Part shown: one piece after another, positions 52,292 to 60,287 of the stretch
Layout of the letters: every line of letters begins with the position of its first letter
How positions within the stretch are numbered: position 1 is the stretch's first letter
NCBI RefSeq assembly: GCF_014205165.1
Contig: NZ_JACHMZ010000001.1
Coordinates: 3,888,501-3,952,500, forward strand
Length of the DNA stretch: 64,000 bases
Reading direction: 5' to 3'
Source of the DNA: Micromonospora carbonacea
GTDB lineage: Bacteria > Actinomycetota > Actinomycetes > Mycobacteriales > Micromonosporaceae
Program-made: the position numbers and the translations under genes
The notes under the pieces: generated by a model
The model's database searches: none
What the model was told of the DNA's origin: nothing
The model's input: the letters and a program-made list of their open reading frames with translations, nothing else

Positions 52292-53107
52292 TCAGCCGGC
52301 GAGCCGGCGCAGGCCGGCGCCGAGCAGTTGCAGGTCCGAGCCGACCACCAGGTAGCCGGCGTCGGTGAGGCCGTGCCGGGCCAGTGCCTCGGCCGTGCGG
52401 TCGGCCACCCAGCCGCCCAGCGCGGCCCCGGTCTCCCGGGCCGCCTCGGCGACGTCGCCGGTGCGCCGCAGCAGCGGCGTCGGGTCGTCGGTGCCGGCGA
52501 GGCCGAGGCTGACCGCCAGGTCGGTGGTGCCGACGAACCCGACGTCCGCGTCGGCCAGCAGGTCGGGCAGGGGATCCTCGGTGGTCGCCGTCTCGATCTG
52601 GGCGACCAGCAGCGGCGGGTCGGCGGCCTCCGCCGCGAGGTACCGGTCGAGGCCGCCGACGCCGTAGCCGGCCGCCGGGTGGGCGAGACTGATGCTGCGC
52701 CGCCCGTGCGGGGCGTACCGGCTGGCCGCGCGCAGCGCCCCGACCTCGGCCCCGCTGCGGACGGTGGAGAGCTGGACCCCGACGGCGCCGGCCTCCAGCA
52801 GCCGGTTGACCTGGCCCGGGTCGACCGCCGGCACCCGGACCAGCGCCGGCAGGCCGAGCGCGGCGGCGAACCGGAGCTGGTCGGCGGCGGTGCGCTCGTC
52901 CAGCGCGGAGTGCTCCAGGTCGACCACGACGAAGTCGAGCCCCGCCTGGGTGGCCAGGGCCACCACGTCGGGGCCGGGCAGCTTGAGGAACGTGCCGACG
53001 AGCCGCCCGCCACCGCGCAGCGCCGCCCGCAGCCGCCTGCGGGAGCGGTGCACGCCGCCGGGCGGCGGGGCGTCGGCGCCGGACGGCGCGGAACCGGTGG
53101 CGGGCAT
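52292..53107 (-). CDS. HpcH/HpaI-family class II aldolase
   Basis: This 271-residue enzyme resembles 4-hydroxy-2-oxo-heptanedioate-type aldolases, which split hydroxy-oxo acids to pyruvate and an aldehyde using a divalent metal. Visible are GTFLKLPGPDVVALATQAGL, metal-region VVVDLEHSALDE, QIETATTEDPLPDLLADADV with the conserved Glu, and VGFVGTTDLAVSLG. It follows ring cleavage and hydration steps in aromatic degradation, which fits its place beside the FAH-type hydrolase. The first 20 residues are not part of the family core. Confidence 0.87.
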   Translation of the reverse strand: MPATGSAPSGADAPPPGGVHRSRRRLRAALRGGGRLVGTFLKLPGPDVVALATQAGLDFVVVDLEHSALDERTAADQLRFAAALGLPALVRVPAVDPGQVNRLLEAGAVGVQLSTVRSGAEVGALRAASRYAPHGRRSISLAHPAAGYGVGGLDRYLAAEAADPPLLVAQIETATTEDPLPDLLADADVGFVGTTDLAVSLGLAGTDDPTPLLRRTGDVAEAARETGAALGGWVADRTAEALARHGLTDAGYLVVGSDLQLLGAGLRRLAG

Positions 53108-53114
53108 CAGCGGC

Positions 53115-54293
53115 TCAGGCCCCGGCGACGCCGGCCGCCGGCAGGCCGCGCCACGGCACGGTCGGCACCTGCTCGCCGGCGAGCAGCACCAGGCTCGGCT
53201 CCAGCCGCGGCGCGACGATCCGGTTGCCGGCGGCGTCGGGCAGCTCGGCCTCCTCGGCGTCGGCGAGGACCGTGACGTGGGCCGGGCCGCCCTCGACGAG
53301 GCTGCCGTAGCCCTCGGCGTCGAGGCCGGTGAGGCGGGCCGGGGCGGACGTCACCCGGGGCACGATCTGCTCCATGGTCATGCCCATGGCCCGCAGCTTG
53401 GCCATGCTGGTGACCAGGTCGAACACCGGGCCGTGCCAGTTGCGGCCGCTGGTGTCGGAGGTGACCACGTCGGGCAGGAAGCCCTGCTCGATGGCCGGGC
53501 GGGCCACGGCGAAGCTGAGGTTGCTCTTGCCGTGGGCCGACTCGAACAGCACGCCGCGCTCGCGGGCGGCGTACACCTCGGGCAGGATCTTGCCGTCGCC
53601 GAGGATGCCGTACGGCTTGCCGGTGTAGCAGTGGGCCACGACGTCGCCGGGGCGCAGCAGGTCGAGGATCACCGGCAGCGGCTCCGGGGTCTCCCCGATG
53701 TGGATCATCAGCGGGAGCCCGGCCTCGGCCGACAGCGCCAGGGACCGCTTGAGCAGCGTGCGCCACTCCAGCCCCACGACGTCCTCGGAGAGGCGGATCT
53801 TGAAGCCGCGTACCCGGTGCGGGTTGGCGGCGGCGACCGCCAGGGCGTCCTCCGGCACCAGCGTGTCCGGGTTGAGCAGCTCGCCGAACCGGAAGTCGAT
53901 CAGGCCGAGGACCGAGACGTTGAGGAAGTTGACCAGCCGCATCCGGGCCGGGGCGGCGACGTACCGCTCGAACGCCGCGAAGGTGGACGCCCCGACGGTG
54001 CCGGCGTCGCAGGCCGCGACGACGCCCCGGCGCAGGTGCGCCTCGTCGGGCGGCGCGCCGACCTTGGAGACGTCGGCGAAGATGTGGGTGTGCGCCTCGA
54101 CCAGGCCGGGCAGCACGTACTGCCCGGAGCAGTCGACCACCTGCCGGCCCTGCGCAGCGAGGCCGGGGGCGATCCGGGCCACCCGGTCGCCGGTCACCGC
54201 GACGTCGGTCACCTGGCTGACGCCGGTGGCGGCGTCGAACACCTCGCCGCCGGCCAGCACCAGGTCGTAGCGCGGGGAACTGTCGTCAGTCAT
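53115..54293 (-). CDS. Amidohydrolase/deacetylase-type metallohydrolase
   Basis: The 392-residue protein belongs to the amidohydrolase superfamily: N-terminal sandwich YDLVLAGGEVFDAATG, metal motif VEAHTHIFADV, a probable bridging Lys in RGFKIRLSED, His in LMIHIGETPEP, His in VVAHCYTGKPYG, and Asp in VVTSDTSGRN. The GKPYGILGDG segment is typical of the deacetylase-like subgroup (Atu3266/EF_0837-like) rather than dihydroorotases. It would remove an acyl or amide group from a pathway intermediate. Start overlaps the FAH gene stop as ATGA. Confidence 0.85.
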   Translation of the reverse strand: MTDDSSPRYDLVLAGGEVFDAATGVSQVTDVAVTGDRVARIAPGLAAQGRQVVDCSGQYVLPGLVEAHTHIFADVSKVGAPPDEAHLRRGVVAACDAGTVGASTFAAFERYVAAPARMRLVNFLNVSVLGLIDFRFGELLNPDTLVPEDALAVAAANPHRVRGFKIRLSEDVVGLEWRTLLKRSLALSAEAGLPLMIHIGETPEPLPVILDLLRPGDVVAHCYTGKPYGILGDGKILPEVYAARERGVLFESAHGKSNLSFAVARPAIEQGFLPDVVTSDTSGRNWHGPVFDLVTSMAKLRAMGMTMEQIVPRVTSAPARLTGLDAEGYGSLVEGGPAHVTVLADAEEAELPDAAGNRIVAPRLEPSLVLLAGEQVPTVPWRGLPAAGVAGA

Positions 54294-55267
54294 GGCATCA
54301 GACTCTCTGTACGAAGCGGCGGCGACGGGCGGGCGTCGCCGGGAAGGGGGTCGGGCTCGGCCGTGGCGGCCGGGGTCTCGGCTGCCTGGGCCGGGGTCTC
54401 GGCGCGGAACCGGGTGCGCAGCGGCAGCACCCCGGCGACGGTGACCTCGACCAGGTCGCCGGGGCTCAGGAAACAGCCCCGGTCCTGGCCGGTGCCGGTG
54501 GGGGTGCCGGTGAGCACCACGTCGCCGGGCTCCAGCACCACGTACCGGGAGATCCAGGCGAGCAGGTCGGGCACCGGGAAGATGAGGTCGGCGGTGCTGG
54601 CCTGCTGGCGCAGCTCCCCGTTGACCGTGGTCCGCACGCCGATGGCGTCGCGGTCGGCGACGGCGTCCAGGCCGAGCACCGAGGCGCCGAGCGCGCCGAA
54701 GCCGGGGAAGCTCTTGGCCAGGGTGGGGCTGCCGGAGGCGACCATCACGTCGCGGCAGGTCAGGTCGTTGGCGGCGGTGATCCCCGCGACGTGCGCCCAG
54801 GCCCGCTCGGCGGGCGTGTGGTGCATCCGCGCGCCGATGACCAGGGCGACCTCGCCCTCGTAGTCGGACTGCGCGCTGACCGAGGTGGGCAGCGGCACGG
54901 TGTCGTCGGGGCCGGAGCCGGCGTTGGGCGACTTGAGGTAGAGCACGGGCTGGGTGGGCAGGGGCCGCCCGGTGGTGCGCGCCTTGCAGTGGTAGTTGAG
55001 GCCCACCCCCCACACGGCCGGCGTCCCGCCCAGCGGGGCGACGACGTCGCCGGCGAGGGCGTCCAGCGGCAGCCGGCGGCGCACGGCCGCGGCGCGGGCC
55101 GGGGCGAGCCCGGCGCCGGCGCGCAGCAGCGCGGCCACGTCGGCGTACGGCAGGTCGAGCAGCTCGACGTCGCCGTCGCCGGTGAGCCGGCCCAGCCCGT
55201 GCCGGGTGGCCACCAGGTGCGTGCCGTCGCCGGCGGTGTGCCGGGCGTCGTCGCGGGGGGCGGTCAT
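54290..55267 (-). CDS. Fumarylacetoacetate hydrolase-family protein
   Basis: The 325-residue protein has the FAH fold: VWGVGLNYHCKARTTG, LYLKSPNAGSGPDD, metal/catalytic SDYEGEVALVIG, GITAANDLTCRDVM and LEPGDVVLTGTPTGTGQDRG. Family members hydrolyse C-C bonds or act as hydratases/decarboxylases on ring-cleavage products. Coupled by ATGA overlaps to the reductase upstream and the amidohydrolase downstream. The C-terminus has an Ala/Pro-rich extension of about 35 residues beyond the core. Confidence 0.88.
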   Translation of the reverse strand: MTAPRDDARHTAGDGTHLVATRHGLGRLTGDGDVELLDLPYADVAALLRAGAGLAPARAAAVRRRLPLDALAGDVVAPLGGTPAVWGVGLNYHCKARTTGRPLPTQPVLYLKSPNAGSGPDDTVPLPTSVSAQSDYEGEVALVIGARMHHTPAERAWAHVAGITAANDLTCRDVMVASGSPTLAKSFPGFGALGASVLGLDAVADRDAIGVRTTVNGELRQQASTADLIFPVPDLLAWISRYVVLEPGDVVLTGTPTGTGQDRGCFLSPGDLVEVTVAGVLPLRTRFRAETPAQAAETPAATAEPDPLPGDARPSPPLRTESLMP

Positions 55268-56244
55268 GCCGCGTCCGAGGAGTGTCCGGGCACCGTGCCC
55301 AGCGCCGGGTTGACCAGCGGGGCGAGGTTGTTGACGGCGGCGGCGGCCTCGCCGAAGCCGACGGAGATCAGCCGCACCTTGCCCTCGTAGTCGGCGATGT
55401 CGCCGGCGGCGAAGACGCGCGGCAGGTTGGTGCGCATCGACCGGTCGACGGCGACGTAGCGGCGGTGCATCTCCAGGCCCCAGCGTTCCATGGCGCTGAG
55501 GTCGGCGATGAAGCCGAGGGCGGCCACCACCGCCTGCGCGGGCAGCTCCTCGCGGCCCTCGCCGCGCACCTCGGCGATCGTCACGGAGGTGACGTTCTCC
55601 TCCCCGGCGATGCCGCACACCTCGTACGGGGTGACCACCCGCACGGTGGAGGACTCCAGTTGGGCGACGCTGTGCTCGTGGGCGCGGAACTGCGGCCGGC
55701 GGTGCACGAGGGTGACGCTGCGGGCGTGCGGCTCCAGCGCGAGGGCCCAGTCGACGGCGGAGTCGCCGCCGCCGACCACGACGACCTCCTGGCCGGCGAG
55801 CTCGTCGAGGCGGGGCACGAAGTAGCGCAGGCCCCGGCCGAGGTAGTCGCTGCCGACGGGCAGCTCGCGGGGGGTGAAGGTGCCGATGCCGGCGGTCAGC
55901 AGGACGGCCTTGGCGCGTACCTGGGTGCCGACCTCGGTGCCGACGACCACGTGGTCCTCGGCGCAGGTCAGGTCGACCGCGCTCTCCCCGAGCAGGAAGG
56001 TCGGCTTGGCGGTGGCGGCTTGGGCGAGCAGGGCGTCGACGAGCTCCTGGCCGCGCACGGAGGGCAGGCCGGCTATGTCGTAGATGGCCTTCTCGGGGTA
56101 GAGGGCGGCGATCTGGCCGCCGGGCTCCGGCAGCGAGTCGATCACCGCCACGCTCATCCCCCGGAAGCCTGCGTAGTAGGTGGCGTAGAGGCCGGCGGGG
56201 CCGGCGCCGACGATCGCGAGGTCGACCTCGTGCAGCTCGCCCAT
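55264..56244 (-). CDS. Thioredoxin-reductase-like ferredoxin-NAD(P) oxidoreductase
   Basis: The 326-residue flavoprotein has FAD-binding VDLAIVGAGPAGLYATYY, a central NAD(P)-binding VVVVGGGDSAVDWALALE, and the C-terminal FAD loop NLPRVFAAGDIADYEGK. It lacks the CxxC redox pair of thioredoxin reductases, fitting the ferredoxin-NADP reductase subgroup of this fold. Immediately downstream of a ferredoxin gene (TGATG overlap), it most likely feeds electrons from NAD(P)H to that ferredoxin and on to the Rieske dioxygenase. Confidence 0.88.
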   Translation of the reverse strand: MGELHEVDLAIVGAGPAGLYATYYAGFRGMSVAVIDSLPEPGGQIAALYPEKAIYDIAGLPSVRGQELVDALLAQAATAKPTFLLGESAVDLTCAEDHVVVGTEVGTQVRAKAVLLTAGIGTFTPRELPVGSDYLGRGLRYFVPRLDELAGQEVVVVGGGDSAVDWALALEPHARSVTLVHRRPQFRAHEHSVAQLESSTVRVVTPYEVCGIAGEENVTSVTIAEVRGEGREELPAQAVVAALGFIADLSAMERWGLEMHRRYVAVDRSMRTNLPRVFAAGDIADYEGKVRLISVGFGEAAAAVNNLAPLVNPALGTVPGHSSDAA

Positions 56245-56555
56245 CAGGTGGCGCTCCCCGCGACGGCCGGGTGGTCGCGGCCGACCCGACCGATCTTGCG
56301 GGCCCCGCCGGGGCTGCCGATCTCGCCGAAGAACTCGGCGTTGATCGGGCCGAAGTGGGCCCGGTCGGCCGGCAGATCCTCCAGGTGGAAGATCGACGTG
56401 ACGGGGCAGACCGGCTCGCAGCGCCCGCAGTCGACGCACTCGTCCGGGTTGATGTACATCATCCGGTCGCCCTCGTAGATGCAGTCCACGGGGCACTCCT
56501 CGACGCAGGACCGATCCTGCACGTCCACACACTCGTCGGTGACCACGTAGGTCAT
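56244..56555 (-). CDS. fdxA: 7Fe-type ferredoxin (FdxA-like)
   Basis: The 103-residue protein has the FdxA pattern: Cys9, Cys17, Cys21 and Cys25 (DRSCVEECPVDCIYEG), then Cys40, Cys43, Cys46 and Cys50 (ECVDCGRCEPVCP), giving a 3Fe-4S plus 4Fe-4S arrangement. The ATG is chosen because GGAGGACCG precedes it; an upstream ATG adds 13 residues without similarity. It heads the seven-gene operon and, with the reductase, supplies an electron-transfer chain. The C-terminal 50 residues include FFGEIGSPGGARKIGR, typical of this group. Confidence 0.9.
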   Translation of the reverse strand: MTYVVTDECVDVQDRSCVEECPVDCIYEGDRMMYINPDECVDCGRCEPVCPVTSIFHLEDLPADRAHFGPINAEFFGEIGSPGGARKIGRVGRDHPAVAGSAT

Positions 56556-56671
56556 CGGTCCTCCAGCGGTTGGGTCGGCCGTCCGCATCCGCACCGCTGA
56601 CCGTCGCGCGGACGTCGGCGGATGCGGGGCGATGTCGTTGATGTCAGGTCACGCTAGAGAAGCCATCCCAA

Positions 56672-56685
56672 GTATGTCAACATAC
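56672..56685. promoter_or_regulatory. Inverted repeat GTATGT-CA-ACATAC, probable operator
   Basis: Six-base perfect arms around CA lie in the divergent region between the ferredoxin operon and the M20-like gene. The AT-rich site stands out in this GC-rich segment and could bind one of the two IclR regulators encoded just downstream. It is 44 bases upstream of the rightward start and 117 bases from the ferredoxin start. Confidence 0.6.
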
Positions 56686-56728
56686 GAGACGTCATCTTGA
56701 ATGAAGTCACGGCGGCGGGAGTGCGGGG

Positions 56729-58045
56729 ATGGACGACGAGGTGCCGGCGGCACTGCGGCGGGCGGCCGAACAGGCGATCGACGAGGCGGGCGTCCTCGAC
56801 GCGCTGGCCGCGCTGGGGGCGGAGCCCAGCCCGTACGGTCGGGAACGGGCCACCGCCCGCCGGCTCGCCGACTGGGCCGCCACGCGGTGGCCGGAGCTGT
56901 CCTGGCGGGTCGACCCCCTGGCGGCGACGGCGGCGCTGCCCGACAGCGCCAACCTGGTCGGCTCTTCCGCCCTCGGCACCGCGCCGGAGCTGCTCGTCTA
57001 CTCACACCTGGACACCTCCCTGACCGGCGGGGCCGACTTCGACGCGCCGATCACCGGCCGGGACGCCCCCGCGCCCGAGCTGCGCAGGCCCGACGGGGCG
57101 GACGCCGAGCCGGTGGTCAGCGGCTTCGGCCTCGGGGTGGCCCGCGCGGCGACCGCGGCCGCCCTGGTCGGCTTCGCCGCGGCGGCCGGCGCGTGCCGGG
57201 CCGCCGGCCGGCCGCACCGGCTGACCCTGCTGCTCGCCGCCGCCGGCACCCACCGCACCGACCCCGACGCCGGCCCCACCCCCGGCGGGGTGGCCCACCA
57301 CCTCGACCGGCACCCGCTGCCGGCCGCCGCCGTCGTGGCCAAGAGCGGCCCGCCGGGCGTGCTCACCGCCGAGCCGGGGGCCATGTTCCTGCGGGTACGG
57401 CTGACCAGCCGGTTCCATCCGGCGCTGTTCCGCGACGCCGCCGTCCCGCCGGGGGGCCTGCTGGCGCACCTCGGCCGGGTGGTCGCGGCGCTGGAGGCGT
57501 TCCGCGCCGCGCACCTGGCCAGTCGCGCCGGGCGCGGCGGCCAGGTCGGGGCGGAGGTGGGCGTCGGCGCGGTGCGGGCCGGCCAGCCGGGCAAGCCCGA
57601 CCTGCTGCCCGGGCGGCTGGACTTCCACCTCTACCTGGTGACGGTGCCCGGCGACGAGCCGGCGGAGATCGCCGACGCCCTGGCCGCGACGCTGACCGAG
57701 AAGCTGCGCGGCACCCCGCTGGGCGACTGCGGGGTGAGCGTGACCGGCTGGCCCGTCCACCCGGCCGCGGCCACCGACCCCGACGCCCCGGTCTGCCACT
57801 GGGCCGACGCCGCCTGGCGGGCCGCCCACGGCCGCGCGCCCCAGCCCATCCGGGGCTGGACCGGGTCGACCGACGGGGTGGTGCTGCGCGGGCGGGGGGT
57901 GCCGACCGTCCGGCTGGGCCCGCCGCCGCTGCCGGCGGACCCGGACGACCCCCGGCGGGACCGCTTCGCGGTGGCCGAGCTGGTGCGTTTCGCCCGGATT
58001 TATGCCGACATCGCGCTACGAAGCCGGCAGATATCGACAGCCTGA
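56729..58045 (+). CDS. M20-like peptidase-fold protein with lost metal ligands
   Basis: The 438-residue protein resembles M20 (ArgE/DapE/CPG2) metallohydrolases in length and ends: ELLVYSHLDTS has the first ligand His93 and Asp95, and IRGWTGSTDGVVLRGRGVPT matches the late GGTD-like region. But the bridging-aspartate segment (normally GxGxxDMKGG) reads VSGFGLGVARAATAAALVG, and the catalytic Glu-Glu pair is replaced by LLLAAAGTHRTDPD. The lost residues argue against ordinary di-zinc catalysis; it may be a binding or regulatory relative. It lies divergent from the ferredoxin operon and 49 bases upstream of an IclR gene. Confidence 0.75.
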   Translation: MDDEVPAALRRAAEQAIDEAGVLDALAALGAEPSPYGRERATARRLADWAATRWPELSWRVDPLAATAALPDSANLVGSSALGTAPELLVYSHLDTSLTGGADFDAPITGRDAPAPELRRPDGADAEPVVSGFGLGVARAATAAALVGFAAAAGACRAAGRPHRLTLLLAAAGTHRTDPDAGPTPGGVAHHLDRHPLPAAAVVAKSGPPGVLTAEPGAMFLRVRLTSRFHPALFRDAAVPPGGLLAHLGRVVAALEAFRAAHLASRAGRGGQVGAEVGVGAVRAGQPGKPDLLPGRLDFHLYLVTVPGDEPAEIADALAATLTEKLRGTPLGDCGVSVTGWPVHPAAATDPDAPVCHWADAAWRAAHGRAPQPIRGWTGSTDGVVLRGRGVPTVRLGPPPLPADPDDPRRDRFAVAELVRFARIYADIALRSRQISTA

Positions 58046-58094
58046 TGTGCCATATGCCATGATACTGTCTCACTTCACGCAACGAGGGATCCAG

Positions 58095-58949
58095 ATGGCG
58101 GACGACAGCCCCTCGCCGGGGAAGAACGCGGACCAGAGCGCCCCGGCGATCCAGACCGTGCAGCGCGCGGCGGTCATCCTCAACGCGTTCACCGCGGCGC
58201 GCCCACGACTCAGCCTCAACGAACTGACCGCCAGCCTCGGCACCAGCAAGGCGACGGCCCACCGCTACACCAAGGCGCTGCGGGAGAGCAACCTGCTGCG
58301 CTACGACGAGCGGGAGGGACTCTACTCGCTCGGCCCGCAGATCCTGACCCTCTCCGCCGCCGCGCGCGCCGCGATGCCGGTGATCAGCATCGCCGGCCCG
58401 CACATGCAGCAGCTCGTCCGCGAGATCGACGAAACCGTGGTGCTCAGCGTCTGGGACGGCGACACGGCCGTGGTCGTCCGCGCCGACGACAACACCGACC
58501 GGGTCATCCGCGTCAGCGTCCGCACCGGCTCCCGACTCTCGCGCACCGAGTCCGCCCAGGGCCGGGTCTTCTGCGCCTTCCTGCCCGAGGACGACGTGGT
58601 CGGGCTGGCCGACGAGCTGGCCGCCTCCGCCGAGCTGCGCCGGGAGGTCGACAAGATCCGCCGCACCGGCATCTCGGCGAACACGCCGTCGGCCAACGGC
58701 GTGCGCAGCATCGCCGCGCCGATCTTCCGCGGCAGCACGCTGATCGCCGCGATGGCCATCGTCGGCACCACCACCTCCGTGCCGGAGGGCACCGACACCC
58801 CGCTCGCCATCGCCCTGCAACAGGTCGCCGCCCTGGTCACCGCCGAGCTGGGCAGCACCGCCGGCACCGGCAACGGCCACCACCCCACGCCGGACAACGG
58901 CAACGGCACCCGTCCCCCGGCGGCGCGCGGGGGCGCGGGCCGCCGCTGA
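58095..58949 (+). CDS. IclR-family regulator (first copy)
   Basis: The 284-residue protein has an N-terminal winged helix (AIQTVQRAAVILNAFTAARP; SLNELTASLGTSKATAHRYT) and an IclR effector domain (LSVWDGDTAVVVRADDN; AQGRVFCAFLPEDD). A Gly/Asn/Pro-rich C-terminal tail of about 30 residues is unusual for the family. The ATG is preferred for GAGGGATCCAG upstream; an ATG 12 codons earlier also exists. It probably controls the aromatic operons. It is co-directional with the M20-like gene and converges with a close paralogue. Confidence 0.88.
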   Translation: MADDSPSPGKNADQSAPAIQTVQRAAVILNAFTAARPRLSLNELTASLGTSKATAHRYTKALRESNLLRYDEREGLYSLGPQILTLSAAARAAMPVISIAGPHMQQLVREIDETVVLSVWDGDTAVVVRADDNTDRVIRVSVRTGSRLSRTESAQGRVFCAFLPEDDVVGLADELAASAELRREVDKIRRTGISANTPSANGVRSIAAPIFRGSTLIAAMAIVGTTTSVPEGTDTPLAIALQQVAALVTAELGSTAGTGNGHHPTPDNGNGTRPPAARGGAGRR

Positions 58950-58975
58950 CCGGTGCGGGCCGGACGCGGGCCGGG

Positions 58976-59743
58976 TCAGCCGACCGCCGCGCCGAGCCCC
59001 TCGGACAGCTCGCGCGCGATGCGCAGCAGGGCGTCCGCCGCCGCGGCCTCCGCCGCGCCGGAGAGCACCGCGTCGGTGCCGAGCACACCCAACGCGGCCA
59101 CCACCGCGGTACGCTCGAACACCGGCGCGGCCAGCACCCGCACCCCGAAGTCCTCCGGCGAGTTGACCGCGAACCCGTCGCGGCGCACCTGCTCGACCAC
59201 CGCCCGCAGCCCGGCCGACAGGCGCAGCTGGCGGGCCACCACCGGGGCCTCGGCGGGCGGCAGGAACGCGCAGAACACCCGGCCCTGCGCCGAGCGCACC
59301 AGATCCAGCGGCGATCCCGTACGCACGCTCAGCCGCACGTCGCCGCTGACGTTGTCCATGCACCGGACCACGATCGGGCTCTCGCCGTTCCACACGCTGA
59401 GCACCGAGGTCTGGTTGGTCAGCCGGGTCAGCCGGTCCAGGTGGGGTTCGGCGGCGGTGACGATGGGCAGCGCCGCGCGCGCGGCGGCCTCCATCGCCAG
59501 GATCTGCGGCCCCAGCGTGTACGTGGCGGTGGCCGTGTCGAAGCGCAGCAGGTTGGCCGCGCGCAGCGCACGGGCGTACCGGTGCGCGGTGGCCCGGCTG
59601 ATCGCGAGGTCGGCGGTCAGCTCCGCCAGGGTGAGCCGGGGCCGCTCGGCGGAGAACGCCTTCAGGATGGTGGCGGCCCGCTGCACGGTCTGGATCGCCG
59701 GCGCGTCGCCGCTGTGTTCCTCGACCCCGACCCCGACCGCCAT
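58976..59743 (-). CDS. IclR-family regulator (second copy)
   Basis: This 255-residue paralogue is strikingly similar to the convergent IclR gene: APAIQTVQRAATILKAF, ISRATAHRYARALRAANLLR, YTLGPQILAMEAAARAALPI and AQGRVFCAFLPPAEAP align almost without gaps. It lacks the Gly/Asn-rich tail. ATG is preceded by GAGGTGACACG. Its own promoter region carries an eight-base inverted repeat (GCGCATCC/GGATGCGC), suggesting autoregulation. The two copies end 26 bases apart, head-on. Confidence 0.88.
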   Translation of the reverse strand: MAVGVGVEEHSGDAPAIQTVQRAATILKAFSAERPRLTLAELTADLAISRATAHRYARALRAANLLRFDTATATYTLGPQILAMEAAARAALPIVTAAEPHLDRLTRLTNQTSVLSVWNGESPIVVRCMDNVSGDVRLSVRTGSPLDLVRSAQGRVFCAFLPPAEAPVVARQLRLSAGLRAVVEQVRRDGFAVNSPEDFGVRVLAAPVFERTAVVAALGVLGTDAVLSGAAEAAAADALLRIARELSEGLGAAVG

Positions 59744-59754
59744 CGTGTCACCTC

Positions 59755-59784
59755 GCGCATCCCCGTCGCCTCCGCAGGATGCGC
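59755..59784. promoter_or_regulatory. Inverted repeat GCGCATCC-N14-GGATGCGC
   Basis: Perfect eight-base arms with a 14-base spacer lie 12 bases upstream of the second IclR start, covering the expected 5' leader and promoter. It may be an autoregulatory operator. Alternatively it could form a leader hairpin that blocks the ribosome site, since one arm is only a few bases from GAGGTG. Confidence 0.5.
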
Positions 59785-59821
59785 ACTCTACCCAGCGCGA
59801 CGGCCGGGACGCGACAACGGC

Positions 59822-59851
59822 GGAGGGGACGGCGTGGCCGCCGTCCCCTCC
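59822..59851 (-). terminator. GC-rich terminator of the glyoxalase/NTF2 operon
   Basis: GGAGGGGACGGC pairs with GCCGTCCCCTCC (12 base pairs, six-base loop) starting 25 bases after the stop codon of the leftward NTF2-like gene. No U tract follows. It also separates this operon from the second IclR promoter. Confidence 0.72.
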
Positions 59852-59876
59852 CGCGCGGCCGGACGGCCGCGCCAGG

Positions 59877-60287
59877 TCACTGCTCGACGGCGAGCTGGCG
59901 GTGCACCTCGCCGCTGTCCCAGTAGTCGACCCGGTGCGCGACCAGGCCGTCGGCGTCGACCCGGAACCGGAACATCCCGCGCACGCGCACGGGGGCCCGG
60001 CCCGCGGAGACCAGCCGGAAGGACATCCGGTACGCCAGCGCGGCCCGGCCCCCCTCGACGACCAGCTCCTCCACCTCGTAGCGGAGGTCGGCGAACTCGG
60101 CCAGGAAGCCGTCGAGCCGGTCCCGGTAGCCGGCCCGGCCGACCACCCCCCGCCCGAGCCCGGCGGTGTGCTCGTTGACGAAGCCCACGCTGACGCAGGC
60201 GGCGACGGCATCGGCGTCGTGGGCGTTCAACGCGGCCAGGTAGCGCAGCACCGCCTCCCGGGTCCGCGCCGCGGTCAGTTCCCCCAC
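59877..60287 (-). CDS. NTF2-like (SnoaL-type) protein
   Basis: The 136-residue product has the NTF2-like layout: helix TREAVLRYLAALNAHDADAV, SVGFVNEHTAGLGRGVVG, helix RDRLDGFLAEFADL, then YEVEELVVEGGRAALAYRM and VDYWDSGEVHRQL. This resembles polyketide-cyclase-like and limonene-epoxide-hydrolase-like families. No function can be assigned. The GTG start overlaps the upstream VOC gene by 13 bases, which implies translational coupling; no strong ribosome site is seen, and a slightly later start is possible. Confidence 0.72.
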   Translation of the reverse strand: MGELTAARTREAVLRYLAALNAHDADAVAACVSVGFVNEHTAGLGRGVVGRAGYRDRLDGFLAEFADLRYEVEELVVEGGRAALAYRMSFRLVSAGRAPVRVRGMFRFRVDADGLVAHRVDYWDSGEVHRQLAVEQ

